A stretch of 7,619 nt of DNA, from positions 1 through 7,619 of the forward strand of contig JAEURL010000485.1 in the NCBI GenBank assembly GCA_016789165.1, given 5' to 3'. Made by a program: the position numbers and the translations under genes. The notes under the pieces were generated by a model. The model was given only the letters and a program-made list of their open reading frames with translations. It made no database searches and was not told where the DNA came from. This stretch comes from Anaerolineales bacterium (GTDB lineage: Bacteria; Chloroflexota; Anaerolineae; Anaerolineales; UBA6663). Below, in pieces: positions 1 through 5,486 of this stretch. The stretch's first letter is position 1. Every line of letters begins with the position of its first letter.

Positions 1-1
1 T

Positions 2-535
2 CCAGCGCGCGGTCTGGCTCAGGGCCAGGTAATCGCCGGCGTTGAACTGAGTGTGGAAATACTGGACGTCCAGCACATCGCTCAGGCCCAGCGGCCGGCC
101 GGGCGTGAGCGGGAAGCGTTCGACGGCGGAGGGGTGCGTCACCACCAGCACGCCGGGGCCGGCCGTCACGGCGTAGAAATCGTTGCCGCGCAGGGCGGCG
201 CAGATCAGGCCGCCCTGCACCGGGGCGCCCTCGCGCAGGTTGGCCTCCAGCAAGCGCTGGTTGACGGCCAGCAGCGCCTGACGGGCCGCGGCTGTCACAG
301 AGCCGGGCGTCCCGAAGAAGGTGGCCGCCGCCAGCTGGAGCAGGTCGGTGTGCCGCGCCGGGTCCACGGGCGCCCGGGCGCGCAGGCCCAGGCACAGGAA
401 CAGCGTGTCCCGTTCGCGCCCGCGGGCCGCCTTGCGCGGCGGCGCAAAATGCGCCAGGCCAGGCGGCGGCTCAGCCGCCGGCCGGCCGGCGACGACGTTC
501 AACAGGGCGATATCGGTTTCCAGGCGCTCAGGCAT
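2..535 (-). CDS. PP2C-like protein lacking catalytic residues, partial (C-terminus beyond left edge)
   Basis: The frame is open from the ATG at 535-533 to the left edge, giving 178 residues with no stop. The second half follows the order of a PP2C (PPM) phosphatase core. Around residues 79-90 is an 'AVNQRLLEAN' helix. Around 98-117 are two strands, GGLICAALRG then DFYAVTAGPGVLVV, where PP2C enzymes have GTT...GDSR. Near 138 is 'LTPGRPLGLS', and near 168-178 is 'AGDYLALSQTARW', where active enzymes have GD.LLLCSDGL. The metal-binding aspartates are absent: GDSR is replaced by AGPG and SDG by SQT. This therefore looks like a pseudo-phosphatase of a type I recall from Chloroflexota; its role is unknown and could be scaffolding or sensing. 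It is divergent from the HEAT gene. There is no Shine-Dalgarno site, and TATAAT lies six bases before the ATG, suggesting leaderless translation. The family call is by pattern only and is moderately sure. Confidence 0.72.
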   Translation of the reverse strand, partial: MPERLETDIALLNVVAGRPAAEPPPGLAHFAPPRKAARGRERDTLFLCLGLRARAPVDPARHTDLLQLAAATFFGTPGSVTAAARQALLAVNQRLLEANLREGAPVQGGLICAALRGNDFYAVTAGPGVLVVTHPSAVERFPLTPGRPLGLSDVLDVQYFHTQFNAGDYLALSQTARW

Positions 536-569
536 GCAAGGATTATAGATGACGGCCGATGGTTGGCAA
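533..569 (-). promoter_or_regulatory. Promoter of the PP2C-like gene, probably leaderless
   Basis: Read on the minus strand, TTGCCA (569-564), a 16-bp spacer and a perfect TATAAT (547-542) are followed by only CCTTGC before the ATG. A start about seven bases after the -10 box falls on the A of the start codon. The gene has no Shine-Dalgarno sequence, in keeping with a leaderless message. Both hexamers are seen; the transcription start is inferred. Confidence 0.6.
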
Positions 570-615
570 ATCATAACGCGTGACGTGCAAGGAGCGTGCC
601 GGGGGCGAGTAACGG

Positions 616-621
616 TATAAT
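616..621 (+). promoter_or_regulatory. -10 box (TATAAT) for the HEAT/zinc-ribbon unit
   Basis: There is a perfect TATAAT 37 bases before the ATG at 659. No recognisable -35 hexamer lies 16-18 bases upstream, so the element stands on the -10 match alone. The implied start is near 628, giving a leader of about 30 bases. It is divergent from the minus-strand promoter at 542-569, so the 123-bp gap 536-658 carries both control regions. Confidence 0.45.
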
Positions 622-658
622 GCGCTTGCGCCTCTACTCTTTCTTCTTCGAGACGGCC

Positions 659-1348
659 ATGCCATCCCCCACCCGCGGCACCGGTTCGCTGGACGAGCAA
701 AAAGCCTGGGATAAGTATTTTGACTATCTGGTGAAGTCCCTCCACGACCCGGACGCCGGCGCGCGGGCGCGCTCGGCCAAGCTGCTGGGCGAGCACCGGG
801 ACCCGCAGGCGGCGCCGGCCCTGACCGCCCTGCTGATGGATGACCCCGATATGGGCGTGCGCGACAGCGCGGCCACGGCGCTGGGCCAGTTGGGCGCGGT
901 GGAGCCGCTTATCCAAGCCCTGCACATCCCGGACGCGCACGTGCGCCAGTTGGTGACCCAGGCCCTCGGCCAGATCCGCGACGCGCGCGCCGTGGAGCCC
1001 CTGATCGGGGCGCTGCGCGATACGCACGGCGAGGTCCGCCAGCAGGTGGCGTTCGCCTTGACCAAGATCGGCGCGGCGGCGGTGGAACCCCTGGTCGCGG
1101 CTCTGCGGCATCCGGACGCCTTCATCCGCTGGAGCGTCATCCGCGTCCTCGGCACCATTGGCGACCGGCGCGCCCTGCCCGAGCTGGATCGGCTGGCGCG
1201 CGAGGATCAGGCCGAGGTGCTGCTGGGCAGCCTCTCCGACGACGGCCGGACGACGCGCCCGCAGGGCACCGTGGCGCTGGCCGCCCGGCAGACGGCGGAA
1301 AAAATTCGCCGCGGGCCCGCGCACACCGGCCCGTTGAAAGGCGGCTGA
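659..1348 (+). CDS. HEAT-repeat protein
   Basis: This is a 229-residue soluble protein made mostly of about five HEAT (PBS-lyase-type) helical repeats of 28-31 residues, spanning roughly residues 23-171. The repeating pattern is 'aVEPLi.AL.d.d..VRq.v..ALgqigd', seen at 81-90, 112-121 and 141-150 as near-identical VEPL(I/V).AL helices, each followed by a VR or IR helix. The last 50 residues are less regular and basic. HEAT arrays bind partner proteins and have no activity of their own. The frame is open upstream to GTG 596, but the only ATG inside that stretch overlaps the TATAAT at 616-621, so I chose the ATG at 659. No clear Shine-Dalgarno site is visible. The stop is followed after one base by the ATG of the zinc-ribbon gene, so the two are almost certainly cotranscribed and may act together. 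Confidence 0.87.
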   Translation: MPSPTRGTGSLDEQKAWDKYFDYLVKSLHDPDAGARARSAKLLGEHRDPQAAPALTALLMDDPDMGVRDSAATALGQLGAVEPLIQALHIPDAHVRQLVTQALGQIRDARAVEPLIGALRDTHGEVRQQVAFALTKIGAAAVEPLVAALRHPDAFIRWSVIRVLGTIGDRRALPELDRLAREDQAEVLLGSLSDDGRTTRPQGTVALAARQTAEKIRRGPAHTGPLKGG

Positions 1349-1349
1349 T

Positions 1350-1592
1350 ATGCCTCAGGAGACCCTCGGCTACGTCGAGATGGAATGGACGTGCCGGCGC
1401 TGCGGTACGAAGAACCCCGGCCTCGCCAAGCAGTGCGCCAAGTGCGGGGCGCAGATGGAGGCCGACCAGCAGTTTGAAAAGCCGGCCGAGCAGCAGTTGA
1501 TCACGGATGCCGCCAAGCTGGCCCAGGCCGGCCAGGGCGCCGACGTCCATTGCCCTTACTGCGGCACGCAGACCTTGGCGGCGGCGATCTGA
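1350..1592 (+). CDS. Zinc-ribbon membrane protein, N-terminal fragment before the frameshift
   Basis: The ATG lies one base after the HEAT stop, with AAAGGCGG about eight bases upstream as a ribosome site. The 80 residues hold one complete zinc ribbon, Cys15, Cys18, Cys29 and Cys32 (C-x2-C-x10-C-x2-C; CRRCGTKNPGLAKQCAKCG). A short linker and the first knuckle of a second ribbon follow (Cys68 and Cys71, CPYCGTQ). The frame then turns to TLAAAI and stops at 1590-1592, just where the second knuckle should come. The missing continuation is in the next frame from about 1577 (GGDLTKAQKREAG). I read this and the fragment ending at 2425 as one gene, 1350-2425, split by a frameshift. The cause may be a real mutation or a sequencing or assembly error; see the findings. 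Confidence 0.75.
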   Translation: MPQETLGYVEMEWTCRRCGTKNPGLAKQCAKCGAQMEADQQFEKPAEQQLITDAAKLAQAGQGADVHCPYCGTQTLAAAI

Positions 1593-2425
1593 CCAAGGCC
1601 CAGAAGCGCGAGGCCGGCCAGGTGGTGGGCGCCTTCCAGCCCGGCGCCGCCGCGCCCGTGAAGTGCCCGGCTTGCGGCACCGCCAACCCCGCCAGCGCCG
1701 GCACCTGCCAGGCGTGCGGGCGGCCTTTGGGCGCCGCCCCCTCCGCTGCGCCGGCGCCGGCCGCCGGCCTCGCGCCGGCCGCCCAGCGCGGCCCGGCCGT
1801 CCCGTGGGCGCTGGTGGGCGGGATCGCGGGCTTGCTGTGTCTGGCCGGCTTGGCCTTCCTGATCTTTCAATCGTTCAACACCAGCGCTGTGACCGGCACG
1901 GTCCAGGCCGTGCGCTGGGAGCGCAGCATCGGCATTGAGGCGCAGCAGCCCGTGCAGCACTCGGCTTGGGTGGATCAAGTGCCGGAGGGCGCGCGGGTGG
2001 GAACCTGCGAGCTGCGGCCGCGCCAGTTCCTGGACGCGCCGGACCCCAACCGGCGTTCGGACAAGGTCTGCGGCACGCCCTATTCGGTCGATCAGGGCGA
2101 TGGCACGAGCAAGGTGGTGCAGGACTGCCAGTACCAGATCTACGACGATTACTGCCCCTACACCGTTTTGGAGTGGCAGGAGGTGGACCGGGTGCGGGCC
2201 GCCGGCGCGGATCTGCAGCCGTACTGGCCGGACCTGAGCCTGACGGATGGGCAGCGTGAGGGCCGGCACGACGAGGCCTACGCCGTCTCCTTCGCCGCCG
2301 ACAGCCAGGCCTATGATTATTCAGTCGGCGACGCCGGGGAGTTCGCGCAGTTTGCGCCCGGCAGCCGCTGGATCTTGAAGATCAACGGCTTGGGCGGCCT
2401 CAACGCCGTCGAGCCGGCGCAGTGA
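1550..2425 (+). CDS. Zinc-ribbon membrane protein, C-terminal part after the frameshift
   Basis: The open frame starts at TTG 1550, but that is probably not a true start. Homologous reading begins near 1577 and would be fused to the 1350 frame; a separate product could begin at GTG 1622. Numbered from 1550: a complete zinc ribbon with Cys39, Cys42, Cys53 and Cys56; an Ala/Pro-rich linker (62-80); one transmembrane segment (about 86-108); and an extracytoplasmic domain of about 180 residues. That domain contains four cysteines (153, 174, 193, 202), a CGTPYSVD motif, a 'QYQIYDDYC' stretch, and a late GSRWILKING strand. I recall similar zinc-ribbon/TM proteins in Chloroflexota, all of unknown function. 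The ribbons would face the cytoplasm and could contact the HEAT protein encoded just upstream; that is inference. A strong terminator follows 20 bases after the stop. Confidence 0.75.
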   Translation: MPLLRHADLGGGDLTKAQKREAGQVVGAFQPGAAAPVKCPACGTANPASAGTCQACGRPLGAAPSAAPAPAAGLAPAAQRGPAVPWALVGGIAGLLCLAGLAFLIFQSFNTSAVTGTVQAVRWERSIGIEAQQPVQHSAWVDQVPEGARVGTCELRPRQFLDAPDPNRRSDKVCGTPYSVDQGDGTSKVVQDCQYQIYDDYCPYTVLEWQEVDRVRAAGADLQPYWPDLSLTDGQREGRHDEAYAVSFAADSQAYDYSVGDAGEFAQFAPGSRWILKINGLGGLNAVEPAQ

Positions 2426-2431
2426 TACAAT
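2423..2431 (+). promoter_or_regulatory. Possible extended -10 (TGATACAAT) upstream of the GNAT gene
   Basis: TACAAT at 2426-2431 is preceded by TG one base away, the extended -10 arrangement, and overlaps the stop codon of the zinc-ribbon gene. No -35 is seen. A start near 2438 would place the terminator hairpin in the leader of the acyltransferase message. It is weak, because TGA and TACAAT could occur by chance. Confidence 0.25.
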
Positions 2432-2445
2432 CTGCGTGACGCGCG

Positions 2446-2472
2446 GGGCGACCAGCTAGGTCGCCCTTTTTT
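2446..2472 (+). terminator. Intrinsic terminator after the HEAT/zinc-ribbon unit
   Basis: There is a perfect 8-bp stem, GGGCGACC (2446-2453) with GGTCGCCC (2459-2466), a five-base AGCTA loop, and a run of six T directly after. This is a textbook rho-independent terminator. It ends the plus-strand unit 20 bases past its stop. Confidence 0.88.
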
Positions 2473-2502
2473 GTGAGTAGCAAAGAGCGGCCTCAATCTG
2501 CC

Positions 2503-3606
2503 ATGGAACTTGAACTGCATCGGGATGCCGAGATTTTTGACCGCCTGGGCGCGGAATGGAATGCGCTGGTGGAGGGCGGCCAGTGCCGGGTGCCCTTCCT
2601 GCGCGCCGAGTATCAGCGGGCCTGGTGGGCCGGCCGGGGCGGCGGCGAGTGGCCGGAGGCCGAACTGTGCGTGGTGACGGCCCGGCGGGCCGGCCAGTTG
2701 GTGGGCGTGGCGCCGCTGTTCGCGGCCCGCAACCGGGATGGCCGGCCGGCCCTGTTGCTGGTGGGCAGCGTCGAGATTTCCGATTACCTCGATCTGATCG
2801 TGGCGCGGGCCGACTGTGAGGCTTTCTGCCAGGCGCTGCTGGAGCGGTTGATGGCCGGAGATGGGCCGGCCTGGGAGGTGCTGGACCTCTATAACCTGCC
2901 GGCGGTCTCGCCCACGCGGGCGGCCCTGGCCCGCGCCGCGGCGGCCTGCGGCTGGGCGGTCACTGAAACCACGCTGGAGCCGGTGCCGGCCATCCGCCTG
3001 CCGGGCGATTGGGAGACCTACCTGGCGACAATGGTGGAGAAGAAAGAGCGCCAGGAGATCCGGCGCAAGCTGCGCCGGGCGGAGGCGTTTGAGGCGCCCG
3101 TCACCTGGCGGATCGTGGACAGCGCGCACTACACGCCGGCCGACGGCGAGGCCTTCATGAACATGATGGCGCTGGCCGAGGACAAGGCGCGCTTTCTGAC
3201 CGAGGCCATGCGGGCCCAATTCCGGCTTACCCTGCAGGCGGCGGCCGAGGGCGGCTGGCTCCACCTGGCCTTCCTGGAGGTGGGCGGCGAGAAGGCGGCC
3301 GCCTATCTCAGCTTTGACTTTGACAACCGGCTGTACGTCTACAACTCCGCCTTGGACCAGCGCTTCGGCGCGCTGTCAGTTGGCTGGGTGCTGCTGGGCT
3401 ACCTGCTGCAGTGGTGTATCGCCAACGGCCGCGCCGAGTTCGACTTTATGCGCGGCGGCGAGGATTACAAGTTCCGGTTCGGGGCCACGGCCGGGGCCAT
3501 TTACCGGCTGCAGGCCAGCCCGCGTCTGGGGGCGGCTGAACTGGGCGGCCAGGCGGCGGCCGGCGAGAACGCCCAGGAGGCGGATTGTTTTCCGTGCGAG
3601 CGTTGA
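2503..3606 (+). CDS. GNAT-family acyltransferase, CelD/FemAB-like (Acetyltransf_6)
   Basis: This is a 367-residue cytoplasmic protein with the two-lobed GNAT fold seen in CelD/BcsL and FemAB-type proteins. The N-lobe opens with 'ELELHRDAEIFDRLGAEWN' and 'PFLRAEYQRAWW', a signature of this family. The C-lobe has KKERQEIRRKLRRAE (about 179-193). It also has the core strands GGWLHLAFLEVGGEKAAAYLSF and LYVYNSALD, the helix carrying 'GWVLLGYLLQW', and then FDFMRGGEDYKFRFG (313-327). These enzymes transfer an acyl or aminoacyl group, often onto cell-envelope polysaccharide or lipid precursors; the substrate here cannot be told. The frame stays open to a GTG at 2473, which abuts the terminator T-run. 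I prefer the ATG at 2503 because family members start at the 'MELELH' position. No good ribosome site precedes either. It converges with the response regulator, leaving nine bases between the stops. Confidence 0.88.
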   Translation: MELELHRDAEIFDRLGAEWNALVEGGQCRVPFLRAEYQRAWWAGRGGGEWPEAELCVVTARRAGQLVGVAPLFAARNRDGRPALLLVGSVEISDYLDLIVARADCEAFCQALLERLMAGDGPAWEVLDLYNLPAVSPTRAALARAAAACGWAVTETTLEPVPAIRLPGDWETYLATMVEKKERQEIRRKLRRAEAFEAPVTWRIVDSAHYTPADGEAFMNMMALAEDKARFLTEAMRAQFRLTLQAAAEGGWLHLAFLEVGGEKAAAYLSFDFDNRLYVYNSALDQRFGALSVGWVLLGYLLQWCIANGRAEFDFMRGGEDYKFRFGATAGAIYRLQASPRLGAAELGGQAAAGENAQEADCFPCER

Positions 3607-3615
3607 GGGGCTTGG

Positions 3616-4005
3616 TTAGGCGGGCACCACACCGCTGAGACGGCGGGCCGGCCGGCCCAGCGCGCGGTTCACCTGCAGGGAAAAATCGTGGTGCGAGATT
3701 GGCTTGGCCAGGAAGCCGTCGGCCAGCATGGCCTCCGCTTTGAGCCGGTTTTCGCCCGTGCGCCAGGCCGTGATGAAGATGATCGGGGCGTCCGTGATGG
3801 GGGTGAGCTTTTGGTAGACGGCCCAGCCGTCCGTTTCCTCCAGCATCACGTCCAAGATGATGACATCCGGGTGGTGTTCCCGGCTGGCTTGCACAGCCCC
3901 TTCGCCGGTGGCCACGTAGTAATGCTCGTAGCCCAGGATGTCGGTCATGTGGCCGAGCAGTTCGGCCATATCGGGGTCGTCGTCGACGATCAAAATGCGC
4001 GGCAT
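3616..4005 (-). CDS. Single-domain response regulator (CheY-like receiver)
   Basis: This 129-residue protein is a receiver domain with no output domain. The key residues are all present: the acidic pocket at Asp8-Asp10 (ILIVDDDPDM), the phospho-acceptor Asp52 (VIILDVML), the switch Thr79 (IIFITAW) and Lys101-Pro102 (LAKPI). It should be phosphorylated by a histidine kinase and signal by protein contact, as CheY or Spo0F do. No kinase is encoded in the window, so the partner is elsewhere. The frame extends seven codons further to a TTG at 4026, but the domain begins normally at MPRILIVDDD, so I chose the ATG at 4005-4003. No Shine-Dalgarno site is seen. A weak TTTACG, 18-bp spacer, TATCCT lies directly upstream (4043-4014), which would give an almost leaderless message. 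The 11 residues after GRPARR are a short tail. Confidence 0.92.
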   Translation of the reverse strand: MPRILIVDDDPDMAELLGHMTDILGYEHYYVATGEGAVQASREHHPDVIILDVMLEETDGWAVYQKLTPITDAPIIFITAWRTGENRLKAEAMLADGFLAKPISHHDFSLQVNRALGRPARRLSGVVPA

Positions 4006-4040
4006 CGCTCGGAAGGATAACACCAAACTGCCTCCGCCGT

Positions 4041-4075
4041 AAAGACGCGGCCAAGCCCGGCGGCGCCTGGCCGCG
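4041..4075 (-). terminator. Possible terminator after the molybdopterin oxidoreductase gene
   Basis: On the minus strand an 8-bp perfect stem, CGCGGCCA (4075-4068) with TGGCCGCG (4053-4046), encloses a 14-base GC-rich loop. It is followed by TCTTT, a short and interrupted U-tract. It lies 22 bases past the stop at 4098 and before the response-regulator gene, so it would separate the two transcripts. Competing pairings exist (CCAAG with CTTGG), so the evidence is moderate to weak. Confidence 0.42.
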
Positions 4076-4097
4076 CTTGGGCAGCGGCGGATGGCGC

Positions 4098-4739
4098 TTA
4101 CCCGTAGGCGAAGCGCTCCTCTTTCCAGACGTCAGCCTCGTTGTGATAGCCGGCCTGCTCCCAGAACCCGAGCCGGTCCTGGGCCATGAATTCCAGGCCG
4201 CGCAGCCACTTGCCGCCCTTCCAGAGATACGGTGTTTTGAGTTCAGCGCCGGGGATGTGGCCGATGACGCCGCGCAGCGGGTAACCGTGGTCCGGGGTGA
4301 GCGGTTGGCCGTCGTAGTGGGTGGCCAGCAGGAAGTTGGGGGCCAGCGCCACCTCCAGCGGCACATTGACCGTGAAGCCGTATTCGCAGTGCTGCATCAG
4401 GTAGCGGGCGGTCGGCTTGAGCTTGATCAGCCCGGCCTCCACCAGGGTCTTGAGCGCCACCCCTTCCCAATCCGTGTCGAACTTGCTCCAGCGTGTCACG
4501 CAGTGCAGGTCCATCCGGATCTTGGTGCGCGGCAGTTGGTTGAACTGCTCCCAGGTCCAGGCCGCTTCCTGTTCCACCTCGCCGAAGACGCGCAGGTCCC
4601 AGGTGGCCGGATTGAAGGGCGGCACCGGGCCGTAGTGCAGCACCGGGAAACGGTTGGTGAGCGCCTGGCCGGGGGGCAGCCGGCCGGCCTCCCGCACCCG
4701 GGCTTCATCCTGTCGGCGGCCGAAGAGATTGTTCAGCAT
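4098..4739 (-). CDS. Sulfite-oxidase-like molybdopterin oxidoreductase (YuiH type)
   Basis: This 213-residue protein is a stand-alone oxidoreductase molybdopterin-binding domain (sulfite oxidase superfamily). 'NRFPVLHYGPVP' (29-40) and 'WDLRVFGEV' lead into MDLHCVTRWS, whose Cys80 is the expected molybdenum ligand. 'GFTVNVPLEVAL', 'DHGYPLRG' (150-157), 'KGGKWLRGLEF' and 'GFWEQAGYHNEADVWKEERF' complete the usual signature. There is no Tat signal, transmembrane segment, heme domain or C-terminal dimerisation domain, so it is probably cytoplasmic. Its substrate and electron partner are unknown. The ATG at 4739-4737 is chosen because GGAGGT sits five bases upstream; the frame stays open to 4778, but that extension lacks family features. 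It is 77 bases downstream of the phosphoribosyltransferase gene on the same strand. The stretch between PLRG and the WKGGKW motif seems longer than in the members I recall. Confidence 0.92.
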   Translation of the reverse strand: MLNNLFGRRQDEARVREAGRLPPGQALTNRFPVLHYGPVPPFNPATWDLRVFGEVEQEAAWTWEQFNQLPRTKIRMDLHCVTRWSKFDTDWEGVALKTLVEAGLIKLKPTARYLMQHCEYGFTVNVPLEVALAPNFLLATHYDGQPLTPDHGYPLRGVIGHIPGAELKTPYLWKGGKWLRGLEFMAQDRLGFWEQAGYHNEADVWKEERFAYG

Positions 4740-4744
4740 GATTA

Positions 4745-4750
4745 CCTCCA
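4745..4750 (-). promoter_or_regulatory. Strong ribosome binding site deciding the oxidoreductase start
   Basis: Read on the minus strand, GGAGGT is followed by AATC and the ATG at 4739. This is the clearest Shine-Dalgarno site in the window, and it fixes the start against the in-frame codons further upstream. Confidence 0.75.
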
Positions 4751-4816
4751 CCGCATTGATAACTGTACTGTAGACCACCGGCGGCCGGGAACGTTACAGG
4801 ACCGGGCCGCGGGGCA

Positions 4817-5371
4817 CTAGCCGGTAAAGAGCGGCAGGTGCCCGAGCGCCACGATGTTCTCCCACTGGGAGCGCTCGCCTTCGGTGAAGATGGCCGATTC
4901 CGCCACCACCTCGGCGCCGGCTTTGCTCAACACCAGCCGCATGCCCTGCAGGGTGGAGCCGGTGGAGATAACGTCATCCACCAGGATCACGCGTTTGCCC
5001 TCGATCAGCCGCCGGTCTTTCTCGTCCAGATAAAGCGTCTGCGGCTGCCCAGTGGTGATGGACAAGGTTTCGGCCTGCAGGGCCTCGCCCATGTAGGGCT
5101 TGTAGGACTTGCGCAGGACGATGTAGGGCTTGCGGGCGTGGACGGACAAGGAATGGATGAGCGGGATGCTTTTGGCCTCGGCCGTCACCAGGACGTCATA
5201 CTGCCGGCTGGCCAGTTTCTCGGCCAGGGCCTTAGCCGCCGCCTCCACCAACTCCGTATCGCCCAGGATGTTGAGGACGGCGATGCGCAGGCCGGGCTTG
5301 ACCTCGAAGAGCGGTAGTTCGCGTTTGAGGCCGGCGATCTCCACCGGATACGTGGCGCGGGTCGGTTGCAT
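4817..5371 (-). CDS. Adenine phosphoribosyltransferase-like (type I PRTase)
   Basis: This 184-residue cytoplasmic enzyme has the type I phosphoribosyltransferase fold. The PRPP loop is VILVDDVISTGSTL (128-141), with the two acidic residues and the glycine/threonine turn that bind the ribose phosphate. Upstream are 'LGDTELVEAAAKALAEKL' (37-53), 'DVLVTAEAKSIPL' (59-71) and 'YIVLRKSYKPYM' (83-94). This layout matches proteins annotated as adenine PRTase or 'phosphoribosyltransferase family', which join a purine base to PRPP. The base specificity cannot be settled here, so no symbol is given. The ATG at 5371-5369 has AGGAG about seven bases before it. A TAAAAT (5408-5403) would give a leader of about 25 bases. 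The gene is divergent from the ECF sigma gene. It may be read through into the oxidoreductase gene, since no T-rich terminator lies between them. Confidence 0.9.
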   Translation of the reverse strand: MQPTRATYPVEIAGLKRELPLFEVKPGLRIAVLNILGDTELVEAAAKALAEKLASRQYDVLVTAEAKSIPLIHSLSVHARKPYIVLRKSYKPYMGEALQAETLSITTGQPQTLYLDEKDRRLIEGKRVILVDDVISTGSTLQGMRLVLSKAGAEVVAESAIFTEGERSQWENIVALGHLPLFTG

Positions 5372-5402
5372 ACGGTTCTCCTGAAAGCAGTCTGCCCCGG
5401 AG

Positions 5403-5408
5403 ATTTTA
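5403..5408 (-). promoter_or_regulatory. -10 box (TAAAAT) for the phosphoribosyltransferase gene
   Basis: On the minus strand, TAAAAT lies 31 bases before the ATG. The implied start near 5396 leaves a short leader that contains the AGGAG ribosome site. No good -35 is visible. A second minus-strand candidate, TATACT (5466-5461), would give a leader of about 80 bases. Confidence 0.4.
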
Positions 5409-5486
5409 CCGTAACTCCCGGCCCGGAATTGCCCCCCAACGTTTGGCCGGCCGTCAGGATAGTATAGGTGGAAGGCCTTCACACCA

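Noticed and set aside
536..658. tRNA or small RNA in the divergent gap
   Set aside because: No cloverleaf, no terminator and no conserved arms; the gap is accounted for by two divergent promoters.
1560..1592. Programmed -1 frameshift joining the two zinc-ribbon frames
   Set aside because: The frame change is in the -1 sense, but no slippery X XXY YYZ heptamer is present, and a plain frameshift would still leave the second zinc knuckle missing. A deletion explains both.
2317..3264. Long minus-strand open frame of about 315 codons
   Set aside because: It is antisense to the zinc-ribbon end and the GNAT gene, crosses the terminator at 2446-2472, and its product is rich in Gly, Arg, His and Gln without any domain.
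4740..4816. Possible terminator between the phosphoribosyltransferase and oxidoreductase genes
   Set aside because: GC-rich arms (GCGGCC and GGCCGC) can pair, but the loop is long and no T-run follows on the minus strand, so no terminator is called.
4077..4820. Long plus-strand open frame of about 247 codons
   Set aside because: It lies antisense to the molybdopterin oxidoreductase, which has clear family motifs and a strong ribosome site. The product shows no recognisable domain; long antisense frames are common at this GC content.
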